Source: Nodosilinea sp. LEGE 06152
GTDB taxonomy: Bacteria > Cyanobacteriota > Cyanobacteriia > Phormidesmidales > Phormidesmidaceae
Length of the DNA stretch: 64,000 bases
NCBI RefSeq assembly: GCF_015207525.1
Contig: NZ_JADEWR010000002.1
Location: 135,553 to 199,552, forward strand
Reading direction: 5' to 3'
Shown: positions 57,370 to 64,000 of the stretch, piece after piece
Position numbering within the stretch: position 1 is the first letter of the stretch
Layout of the letters: each line of letters opens with the position of its first letter
Notes under the pieces: generated by a model
What the model was told of the DNA's origin: nothing
The model's input: the letters and a program-made list of their open reading frames with translations, nothing else
Databases searched by the model: none
Position numbers and translations under genes: made by a program

Positions 57370-57537
57370 ACGCATTTGGGCATTACTTGGGAGCATCGCT
57401 CGGGACTGCTCAACGTGCTCTCAGGTATTCCAGACCGGGCTGGTCCGGTTGAATGGTGATTAGGCTAGCTCTTTGACTGCTTCGTTCGGGTACCGAATGC
57501 CCGATCGCTCAAGGGTTCTTTTGGAGGATGTGTAGCA

Positions 57538-59499
57538 ATGGCGATCCGCACTCCAGCGGCATCTCCGACCCAGACGGCACTGGCACCTCGGATTCACCCT
57601 CTAGCCCAGGTACATGGGCAGGTGATGGTAGATCCAGGGGCCACGCTGGCGCCAGGGGTAACGGTGCAGGCCGACCCCAATGCCACAGTGCGGCTCGGCT
57701 CCGCCAGCGTTTTGCAGGAGGGAACCACGGTCTATGGTCGTACCCAGGGGCGAGTGCTGGGCGACGACCGCGTGTCTTACGCAGTCTGGGTGGGCGATCG
57801 CGCCTTTTTGGCCTACAAAGTCCTGGTGCAGAGCCCGGTCTACATTGGCCCCGACTGCTTCATTGGCTTTCGCTCAACGCTTTACAACGCCCGTCTGGGG
57901 GCTGGCTGCGTCGTAATGATGCACGCCCTGGTCCAGGACGTGGCCGTACCGCCGGGCAAACTGGTGCCCTCCGGGGCGGTAATTACTCAGCAGCACCAGG
58001 CCGATAGCCTACCCGATGTCAGCCCTGGCGATCGGGCACTGGTCAACGAGCTTTCAGAAACGTCGGGCGTTGCGACCCCGACCGCACGGCGCGAGCCCAC
58101 CAGCTCCGCTTCCTCCTACCGCGCAGCAGACTCAAACGAACGTGATGGATTTGGCACTATGACTTCTCAACTGCTACCCCCCGACGTTGTCCAGCGGGCC
58201 CGTCAATATCTGGCCCAGGGCTTGACCATTGGTACCGAGCACGCTGACTCTCGCCGCTACCGCAGCGGCGTTTGGCAGACCTGCAGCCCCATTCAATCCA
58301 ACCGAGAGTCTGAGGTGATGGCCGCCCTAGAAGCCTGTCTATCTGAGCACGCAGGCGAGTACGTGCGCATGTTTGGCATTGACCCCAGGGCCAAGCAGCG
58401 GGTTGCCCCGATCACAATTCAGCGGGCTGACGGTAAACCCGTAGCGGCTAACGGTAGCAGTTCGATAGCAGCGCCCTCCAGTCATGGGGGTTACCGTCCG
58501 GCTCCGGCTTCGCCGTCGTCCGGCGGTTCATCGTCCAGCGGCCCCCTGTCGCCAGAGGTGGTGCAGCAGGTGCGTCAGTACCTCAGTCAGGGTTACCGCA
58601 TTGGCACCGAGCACGCCGATGCCCGCCGCTACAGTAGCAACGTGTGGCAAACCTGCTCTCCCATTCAGTCCTCCCGCGAGGGTGAGGTGTTTGGGGCGCT
58701 AGAGCGCTGCCTCTCGGAGCATTCTGGCGAGTACGTGCGTCTGTTTGGCATCGATCCCCAGGCCAAGCGCCGCATTGCTCCAATCACAATTCAGCGCCCC
58801 GACGGCAGGCCGGTTAGCGTAGGTTCGCCATCGGGCAGTTCATCCAGCTCTTCCTATGCTTCGGCTGGCTCTCACGGCGGTTCTGCCAAAGCCTCGGGCG
58901 ATGTGGCTCAGCAGGTACGCCAGTGGCTCAACCAGGGATTTCATGTTGGAGCCGAGCACGCCGATGCTCGCCGCTACAACAGCAACGTGTGGCAGTCTTG
59001 CACCCCCATTGGCAGCACCCGCGAGGGCGAGGTAATGGCGGCGATCAATACCTGCATCGCCGAGCACCCCAATGAGTACGTGCGGGTCTTCGGCATTGAT
59101 CCCAAAGCTAAGCGTCGAGTGTCTGCCGTTACCGTCCAGCGTCCGGGGTCTAAAGCTGCGCCTGTTGGGTCTTCTGGGCCGTCCTATTCGGCTCCGGCAT
59201 CGAGTCCGGCATCGAGCAACGGCTCCGCGCCGATGGGTGGCCTTTCTCAAGATTTGGTGCAGCAGGTCAATCAGCTGGTTAACCAGGGCTACCGGCTCAG
59301 CCTAGAGCACGCTGACGTGCGCCGCTACCGCAGCGGCGCCTGGCAGACCGGTGGTGCTCTAGAGGGTAACCGAACTTCAGACGTGCTGGCGGCCTTAGAA
59401 TCCCAGCTGCGCAATCACTCAGGTCAGTACGTGCGACTGATTGGCATTGACCCCAAGGTGAAAAAGCGCGTGCTCGAAGCGACTATTCAGCGCCCCTGA
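57538..59499 (+). CDS. ccmM: Carboxysome scaffold CcmM with four SSU-like repeats and a zinc-site-less gamma-CA domain
   Basis: A 653-aa protein that links Rubisco to the shell. Residues 1-165 are the left-handed beta-helix of gamma-carbonic anhydrases. Four Rubisco-small-subunit-like modules follow at about 208-297, 338-428, 456-545 and 563-653, joined by Ser/Pro/Gly linkers; they condense Rubisco. In modules 1-3 the redox Cys pair is present (WQTCSPI or WQSCTPI with a second Cys in EACL, ERCL or NTCI); module 4 has WQTGGAL and no Cys. The three zinc His of active CcmM are replaced: Tyr66, Tyr93 and Gln98 at the positions of His75, His102 and His107 of the Thermosynechococcus protein. The Cys-pair helix after the beta-helix is also missing. 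Confidence 0.95.
   Translation: MAIRTPAASPTQTALAPRIHPLAQVHGQVMVDPGATLAPGVTVQADPNATVRLGSASVLQEGTTVYGRTQGRVLGDDRVSYAVWVGDRAFLAYKVLVQSPVYIGPDCFIGFRSTLYNARLGAGCVVMMHALVQDVAVPPGKLVPSGAVITQQHQADSLPDVSPGDRALVNELSETSGVATPTARREPTSSASSYRAADSNERDGFGTMTSQLLPPDVVQRARQYLAQGLTIGTEHADSRRYRSGVWQTCSPIQSNRESEVMAALEACLSEHAGEYVRMFGIDPRAKQRVAPITIQRADGKPVAANGSSSIAAPSSHGGYRPAPASPSSGGSSSSGPLSPEVVQQVRQYLSQGYRIGTEHADARRYSSNVWQTCSPIQSSREGEVFGALERCLSEHSGEYVRLFGIDPQAKRRIAPITIQRPDGRPVSVGSPSGSSSSSSYASAGSHGGSAKASGDVAQQVRQWLNQGFHVGAEHADARRYNSNVWQSCTPIGSTREGEVMAAINTCIAEHPNEYVRVFGIDPKAKRRVSAVTVQRPGSKAAPVGSSGPSYSAPASSPASSNGSAPMGGLSQDLVQQVNQLVNQGYRLSLEHADVRRYRSGAWQTGGALEGNRTSDVLAALESQLRNHSGQYVRLIGIDPKVKKRVLEATIQRP
58159..58161 (+). 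promoter_or_regulatory. Likely internal translation start for the short CcmM form
   Basis: An in-frame ATG (Met208, MTSQLLPPDVV) lies exactly at the start of the first SSU-like module, where other beta-cyanobacteria start the short CcmM35 form. A weak GGA lies about 11 bp upstream. With four modules the product would have 446 residues, longer than the three-module form. Confidence 0.6.
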
Positions 59500-59563
59500 G
59501 GCCCTAGCAGTTCCTAACGTCAGTACCCCTGACACCCCACAACGCCCCATAAGGTAAAGATCG

Positions 59564-60220
59564 TTGACCGTGGTAGTACCCGCCCAGGCCAGTAACCCGT
59601 CTACCAACGGCCATATCCAAGGGAATGTGGATTTGGCACCGGGGGTAGCGGTGGCCCCCGGTGTGTTGCTGGGGGCAGCGCCGGGCTGTCGTTTGATCAT
59701 TTCGGCCGGGGTCTGCCTGGGTGCTGATGTTGTGGTACAGGCCAGCCGGGGCGACCTGGTGCTTGAGCCTGGGGTGAGCTTGGGTAGCGGCGTGCTGGTC
59801 GTTGGCCACGGCTCAATTGGGCAGCACACCTGCATTGGCTCGAACAGCACGCTCATTAACCCTAGCTTGGGGGCTTCTCAGGTGGTGGCACCGGGCTCTC
59901 TAGTGGGCGATCCAAGTCAGCCCGCCCCAGACCCGCTACAGTCTTCTCGTAGCGGGCTTGGCGTTGGCGCGGCCTTTCCAACGCAGAATGGCGCTTATGT
60001 CGCCAGCGGATCGGGTAACGGTAGTCAGCCGGCCGGTACCCAGGGTGAAAAGGCTCACTATGGCGGTTCTAACGGCAATACCTCTAACGGCAACACCTCT
60101 AACGGCAGCCGCCTGAATGGGTCCTCGGTCTACGGCAAAGCCCAGGTAAATCACCTCCTGTCTACCCTATTTCCCCATCGTCAGGCGCTCAATGGCGCTA
60201 CCTCAGAAGACAAGCCGTAG
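59564..60220 (+). CDS. ccmN: Carboxysome assembly protein CcmN
   Basis: A 218-aa adaptor between the CcmM/Rubisco core and the shell. The N-terminal part (about 15-125) is a hexapeptide-repeat beta-helix (GNVDLAPGVAVAPGVLLGAAPG, GAGV/ISAGVCLGADVVV, LGSGVLVVGHGSIG) related to CcmM's. A long disordered Gly/Ser/Asn linker follows, with tandem SNGNT units (SNGNTSNGNTSNGS). The C-terminal amphipathic encapsulation peptide (VYGKAQVNHLLSTLFPHR) binds CcmK2. No ATG is available; TTG at 59564 has AAGG 9 bp upstream, GTG at 59570 is an alternative. It lies 64 bp after ccmM. Confidence 0.93.
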   Translation: MTVVVPAQASNPSTNGHIQGNVDLAPGVAVAPGVLLGAAPGCRLIISAGVCLGADVVVQASRGDLVLEPGVSLGSGVLVVGHGSIGQHTCIGSNSTLINPSLGASQVVAPGSLVGDPSQPAPDPLQSSRSGLGVGAAFPTQNGAYVASGSGNGSQPAGTQGEKAHYGGSNGNTSNGNTSNGSRLNGSSVYGKAQVNHLLSTLFPHRQALNGATSEDKP

Positions 60221-60256
60221 AATGGAGAAGCAGACACCCCTGTGCAGAGGCACCCT

Positions 60257-61126
60257 ATGCAATCCGACGGCAAACTAGCCTCGCCCCTTGACCTCAAGTC
60301 TGGTGCGCCCAAACGGCTCACCCTGGCAACACCCGCCCCCAGGCCAGCGGAGGCCCAGCGGCGCGATAAGTATCGCGGGGCCGCATTAGGAATGGTGTCG
60401 ACGGAGAGTTTTCCAGCGGTGGTGGGTACAGCCGATGCCATGCTCAAAGCCGCCGATGTGCTGCTGGTGGGCTACGAAAAAACCGGCGGCGGTCACTGTA
60501 CCGCGATCGTGCGAGGAGGCGTTGCCGACGTGCGCATGGCCGTTGAGGCTGGCGTTGAAACCGCCCAGGAGTTTGGTCAGTTTGTCTCGTCGACCCTGAT
60601 TCCCCGCCCATTGCCCAACCTGGAGGCGGTGCTGCCCATTTGCGCCCGCTGGGATGAACTGCGCAGTGAGGCCGGGGGCAAACTGGGTAGCCAGGCCATT
60701 GGTTTACTCGAAACGCGCGGTTTTCCGGCTATGGTGGGGGCCGCTGACGCCATGACTAAAAGCGCTGATGTGCAGCTGATGTCCCATGAGGCGATTGGCG
60801 AAGGGCTCTGCACAATTTTGATTCGAGGGTCGCTGCCTAATGTGGCGATCGCGATCGAAGCCGGTATGCACGAAGCCGAGCGCATTGGCGAACTCCATGC
60901 CGTTATGGTCATTCCTCGCCCCCTCGACGACCTGGTTGAGTCGCTGCCGGTTATGGAGCAGGAGCAGGAGCAGCCCGAACCCCTGCGCATTCCCCTCAAC
61001 CTGGACGTCAAGCAGGAAGAGGTCGAAGCCGAGCCGATGCTGATCGAAGCCACAGAAGCAGAGGCCGAACCGATTGCCCTGGAGCTGACGGTAGAAGAGC
61101 GAGACTTAGCCGACGAAGAATTATGA
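60257..61126 (+). CDS. ccmO: Tandem-BMC carboxysome shell protein CcmO
   Basis: A 289-aa protein with two BMC domains: first about 45-130 (GMVSTESFPAVVGTADAMLKAADVLLVGYEKTGGGHC), second about 145-230 (GLLETRGFPAMVGAADAMTKSADVQLMSHEAIGEGLC), so trimers mimic hexamers. A basic N-terminal extension (KLASPLDLKSGAPKRL) precedes them, and a very acidic tail (235-289, EVEAEP/EATEAEAEP) follows. ATG at 60257 has GAGG at 6 bp and is preferred over the GTG at 60242. It ends the operon. CcmO is needed for carboxysome formation; the long acidic tail is larger than usual, to my knowledge. Confidence 0.93.
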   Translation: MQSDGKLASPLDLKSGAPKRLTLATPAPRPAEAQRRDKYRGAALGMVSTESFPAVVGTADAMLKAADVLLVGYEKTGGGHCTAIVRGGVADVRMAVEAGVETAQEFGQFVSSTLIPRPLPNLEAVLPICARWDELRSEAGGKLGSQAIGLLETRGFPAMVGAADAMTKSADVQLMSHEAIGEGLCTILIRGSLPNVAIAIEAGMHEAERIGELHAVMVIPRPLDDLVESLPVMEQEQEQPEPLRIPLNLDVKQEEVEAEPMLIEATEAEAEPIALELTVEERDLADEEL

Positions 61127-61187
61127 GGGAGACGATAAAGGGATGAGGGAGTGCTCTTACCTGCCTTATCTTCCTAATCTTCTTTAC

Positions 61188-62162
61188 CTACCCTATTGTC
61201 CTCGCCCATTCTTGCAACCTCTCCCATACCCGATTCACCAAATCTACGGCGTCGGCATCAAACCACTGCACTGCCGCCCGGTTGCGAAACCAGGTGCGCT
61301 GGCGCTTGGCAAACTGGCGGGTGTGCTGCACAATTTCGGCCTGGGCGGTAGCTAGAGAAACCTCTCCCTGTAGGTGGCGCAGCATTTCGGCGTAGCCCAG
61401 AGTTTGCAGCAGAGGTAGCTCGGGGCCATACTTCTCCACAAGGTGCCTTACTTCTCCTTCAAAACCAGCGTCGAGCATCGCTTGAGTACGTTGGGCGATG
61501 CGACGTTCTAGAGTTAGAGGGTCAGAGTCGAGGGCCAGATAGAGCACTGGGTAGGCGGGAGGGGCTTCCCCCTGGAGAGCGGTCATTGGCTGCCCGGTGA
61601 CGTAGTACACCTCCAGGGCGCGAGCCGTGCGCACCGGGTCATGGGGATGAATGCGCTGAGCCGCCGCCGGATCTAAGGTCTTGAGCAGGGCGTAGCAGTG
61701 GCACTGGCCCAGGTCAGCTAACTGCTGGCGCAGGGCAGGCTGAGGAGCCACAGGCGGAATGCGCAGACCTTTGACCACCGCATCGATATAGAGCCCGGTG
61801 CCGCCTACCAGCACGGGTACAGTCTTTTTCTGATGAAAGGTTTGAATGAAATCCTGGGCCTGGCGCTGGTATTGGGCCAGGGTCAAGGTTTCGGTGGGGG
61901 CGCAAATATCAATTAAATAGTGGGGCACCTGCTGGCGATCGCGAGCCGAGGGTTTTGCGGTGCCAATATCAAACTCTCGGTATACTTGTCGAGAGTCGGC
62001 GCTGAGGATGACGCCTTGCAGGCGCTGGGATAGAGCGATCGCCAGGGCCGATTTGCCGGTGGCCGTAGCCCCACCGATCACCAGCAAAAATGGTACTATT
62101 GAACTATTGACACCGCTATTCAGGGACAATGAGTCTAGCTGAGAAAATTTTGGTGGTTGCAT
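61188..62162 (-). CDS. miaA: tRNA dimethylallyltransferase
   Basis: A 324-aa enzyme that adds dimethylallyl to N6 of A37 in tRNAs reading UNN codons. Motifs: P-loop GGATATGKSALA, ILSADSRQVYREFDIGTAKP (catalytic Asp/Ser region), HYLIDICAPTETLTLAQYQ, VLVGGTGLYIDAVVKG, HPHDPVRTARALEVYYVTGQP and a C-terminal TRQFAKRQRTWFRNR. ATG at 62162 (MQPPKFSQ) is preferred; the frame stays open to 62294 with no family-like residues and would overlap the start of gyrB. It is divergent from gyrB and convergent with ccmO. Confidence 0.95.
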   Translation of the reverse strand: MQPPKFSQLDSLSLNSGVNSSIVPFLLVIGGATATGKSALAIALSQRLQGVILSADSRQVYREFDIGTAKPSARDRQQVPHYLIDICAPTETLTLAQYQRQAQDFIQTFHQKKTVPVLVGGTGLYIDAVVKGLRIPPVAPQPALRQQLADLGQCHCYALLKTLDPAAAQRIHPHDPVRTARALEVYYVTGQPMTALQGEAPPAYPVLYLALDSDPLTLERRIAQRTQAMLDAGFEGEVRHLVEKYGPELPLLQTLGYAEMLRHLQGEVSLATAQAEIVQHTRQFAKRQRTWFRNRAAVQWFDADAVDLVNRVWERLQEWARTIG

Positions 62163-62287
62163 CCCTACTTCATTCTTCGCCTGCAGTTGCCTTAGAAACC
62201 TCTGTGGCCGCTTTGTGCTATAATTTTCTAGCGTTTTAGCCTGTCGGGCCGTCAGGCGGCTTGAAGCCCATTTTTGGAGCGTACAAC

Positions 62288-64000
62288 ATGACAACCGATT
62301 ACGGTGCTGATCAGATTCAGGTGCTTGAGGGGCTTGAGCCAGTTCGCAAGCGCCCAGGCATGTACATCGGCAGCACTGGGCCTCGGGGTCTTCACCACCT
62401 AGTGTACGAGGTTGTCGATAACTCCGTAGACGAAGCCCTGGCGGGCCACTGCGATCGCATTGATATTTCTCTCAACGCCGACGGCTCGGTCAGTGTAACT
62501 GACAACGGGCGCGGCATTCCCACCGACATTCACCCCCGCACCGGCAAGTCGGCCCTCGAAACGGTGATGACCGTGCTCCATGCCGGGGGCAAGTTTGGCG
62601 GCGGCGGCTACAAGGTGTCAGGCGGTCTGCACGGCGTCGGCATTTCGGTAGTGAATGCCCTGTCGGAGTGGGTAGAAGTCACCGTATGGCGCGAGGGCAA
62701 GGTGCACAAGCAGCGCTTTGAGCGTGGTATCCCCGTTGGCGAGCTGGCGGTGGAGAAAATTACCGAAAAGCGTCAGGGCACCTCGGTCACCTTTCTACCC
62801 GACACCGAGATTTTTCACAACGGCACCGAGTTCGACTACGACACTCTGTGCGGGCGACTGCGAGAGCTGGCCTACCTCAACGCTGGCATCCGGGTGATCT
62901 TTACCGACTACCGTCTAGATGTAATTAAGGCTGACCAGCCCAAGGTGTCGACCTACTACTACGAGGGCGGCATCAACGAGTACGTGCAGTACATCAACAA
63001 CGACAAGCAGCCCATCCACGACGAAATTATCTACATCTCCTCAGAGCGCGATGGGGTGCAGGTAGAGGCCGCCCTCCAGTGGTGTGTCGATGCCTACTCC
63101 GACAACCTGCTGGGCTTCGCCAACAACATTCGCACCATTGACGGCGGCACCCACCTGGAGGGCCTCAAGGCGGTGCTCACCCGCACCCTCAACACCATCA
63201 GCCGCAAGCGCAACAAGCGCAAAGACGCCGACTCCAACCTGGCGGGAGAAAACATTCGCGAGGGGCTGACGGCGATTATCTCGGTGAAGGTGCCCGACCC
63301 CGAGTTTGAGGGCCAGACCAAGACCAAGCTGGGCAACACCGAGGTGCGCGGTATTGTCGATTCGCTGGTGGGCGAAGCGCTGACCGAGTACCTCGACTTT
63401 CACCCCAACGTGGCCGACGCCATTCTTGAAAAGGCGATTCAGTCGTTCAACGCCGCCGAGGCAGCGCGGCGGGCGCGGGATCTGGTGCGCCGTAAATCAG
63501 TGCTTGAGTCGTCGACCCTGCCCGGCAAGCTGGCCGACTGCAGCAGCCGCGACCCCAGCGAGTCTGAAATATTTATTGTGGAAGGGGACTCGGCGGGCGG
63601 CAGTGCCAAGCAGGGGCGCGATCGCCGCTTCCAGGCCATCCTGCCGCTGCGGGGCAAGATTCTCAACATTGAGAAAACCGACGACTCTAAAATCTACAAA
63701 AACACCGAAATTCAGGCTTTGATCACTGCCCTGGGCATGGGCATTCGCGGCGAAGAGTTTGACTCGTCGCAGCTGCGCTACCACCGCATCTGCCTGATGA
63801 CTGACGCCGACGTCGACGGTGCTCACATTCGCACCCTGCTGCTCACCTTTTTCTACCGCTACCAGCGCGACCTGGTCGATCAGGGCTACGTCTACATCGC
63901 CTGTCCGCCCCTGTACAAGGTGGAGCGAGGCCGCAACCACTGGTACTGCTACAACGAGCGCGAGCTGCAAAATCTGATTACTAACGAGTTTCCGGCCAAC
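62288..64000 (+). CDS. gyrB: DNA gyrase subunit B (3' end outside window)
   Basis: The first 571 codons are present, open to the right edge. The GHKL ATPase domain shows [68 protein letters not shown] and the transducer region [13 protein letters not shown]. The TOPRIM start [37 protein letters not shown] and the metal site [22 protein letters not shown] follow. This is the GyrB subunit, which supercoils DNA with GyrA. The ATG at 62288 is standard. It is the most reliable marker here for placing the organism. Confidence 0.97.
   Translation, partial: MTTDYGADQIQVLEGLEPVRKRPGMYIGSTGPRGLHHLVYEVVDNSVDEALAGHCDRIDISLNADGSVSVTDNGRGIPTDIHPRTGKSALETVMTVLHAGGKFGGGGYKVSGGLHGVGISVVNALSEWVEVTVWREGKVHKQRFERGIPVGELAVEKITEKRQGTSVTFLPDTEIFHNGTEFDYDTLCGRLRELAYLNAGIRVIFTDYRLDVIKADQPKVSTYYYEGGINEYVQYINNDKQPIHDEIIYISSERDGVQVEAALQWCVDAYSDNLLGFANNIRTIDGGTHLEGLKAVLTRTLNTISRKRNKRKDADSNLAGENIREGLTAIISVKVPDPEFEGQTKTKLGNTEVRGIVDSLVGEALTEYLDFHPNVADAILEKAIQSFNAAEAARRARDLVRRKSVLESSTLPGKLADCSSRDPSESEIFIVEGDSAGGSAKQGRDRRFQAILPLRGKILNIEKTDDSKIYKNTEIQALITALGMGIRGEEFDSSQLRYHRICLMTDADVDGAHIRTLLLTFFYRYQRDLVDQGYVYIACPPLYKVERGRNHWYCYNERELQNLITNEFPAN

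Noticed and set aside
57538..57540. ccmM starting upstream of 57538 in another frame
   Set aside because: The alternative frame from 57528 lacks the beta-helix motifs; the ATG at 57538 with GGAGG upstream fits CcmM.

Overview
The window is chromosomal DNA from a cyanobacterium. It carries a beta-carboxysome operon (ccmK-K-L-M-N-O), the NDH-1 CO2-uptake genes ndhF4-ndhD4-cupB, a stand-alone helical carotenoid protein and many copies of the HIP1 octamer GCGATCGC. It also has cyanobacteria-restricted small families (DUF4278, DUF2811, XisH/XisI, HstK-type Ser/Thr-His kinases). High GC, many giant hybrid kinases and abundant short intergenic repeats suggest a Leptolyngbya/Nodosilinea-like filamentous lineage; that placement is inference. 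No tRNA, rRNA or CRISPR array was recognised.

Layout. 1-10.7 kb: a FecR-type secreted protein with an NPGPVT repeat tail running off the left edge, a SRAP (YedK/HMCES) protein, an SDR enzyme, a 1770-residue hybrid histidine kinase, a DUF5996 protein and a 58-aa DUF4278 gene. 10.9-15.4 kb: the two halves of a heterodimeric ABC exporter separated by a xisH-xisI pair. 15.7-25.5 kb: helical carotenoid protein, Mut7-C protein, small lipoprotein, PAP2 phosphatase, TspO, aldo/keto reductase, a Cys-motif membrane protein, a RecQ helicase with a Tudor-like tail, DUF2795 and a GH15 glucoamylase-like enzyme. 25.5-29.6 kb: a MITE-like inverted repeat, a complete IS4-type element and phosphoketolase. 29.9-40.9 kb: a GNAT enzyme and a four-gene signalling operon (HstK-type kinase, REC-GAF-HK, Rcp1-like regulator, REC-PAS-HK-REC). 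41-50.7 kb: SDR, unknown membrane protein, DUF2811, a ParA/coiled-coil pair that may be the carboxysome-positioning system McdA/McdB, DUF1003, a CheY-like regulator, FtsX, QueG, a secreted TPR protein and PPK2. 50.9-61.1 kb: the CO2-concentrating block, with ndhF4-ndhD4-cupB divergent from ccmK2-K1-L-M-N-O. 61.2-64 kb: miaA and the 5' part of gyrB.

How the genes work together. CupB with NdhD4/NdhF4 hydrates CO2 to bicarbonate at the thylakoid; the adjacent ccm operon builds the compartment where bicarbonate is turned back to CO2 for Rubisco, and the ParA/coiled-coil pair about 11 kb away may distribute those compartments. The CcmM N-terminal domain lacks all three zinc-binding histidines and the C-terminal Cys-pair segment of active CcmM, so the carboxysome should depend on another carbonic anhydrase. 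Phosphoketolase and the GH15 enzyme point to glycogen and sugar-phosphate catabolism. Short repeats with the core CTTCGACTCCGCTCAG occur at three intergenic sites.

I saw no wholly new system. The best candidates for follow-up are the CcmM without zinc ligands, the McdAB-like pair, the XisHI pair inside an exporter operon, the RecQ-Tudor fusion and a possible decayed small membrane ORF behind the 1770-residue kinase.
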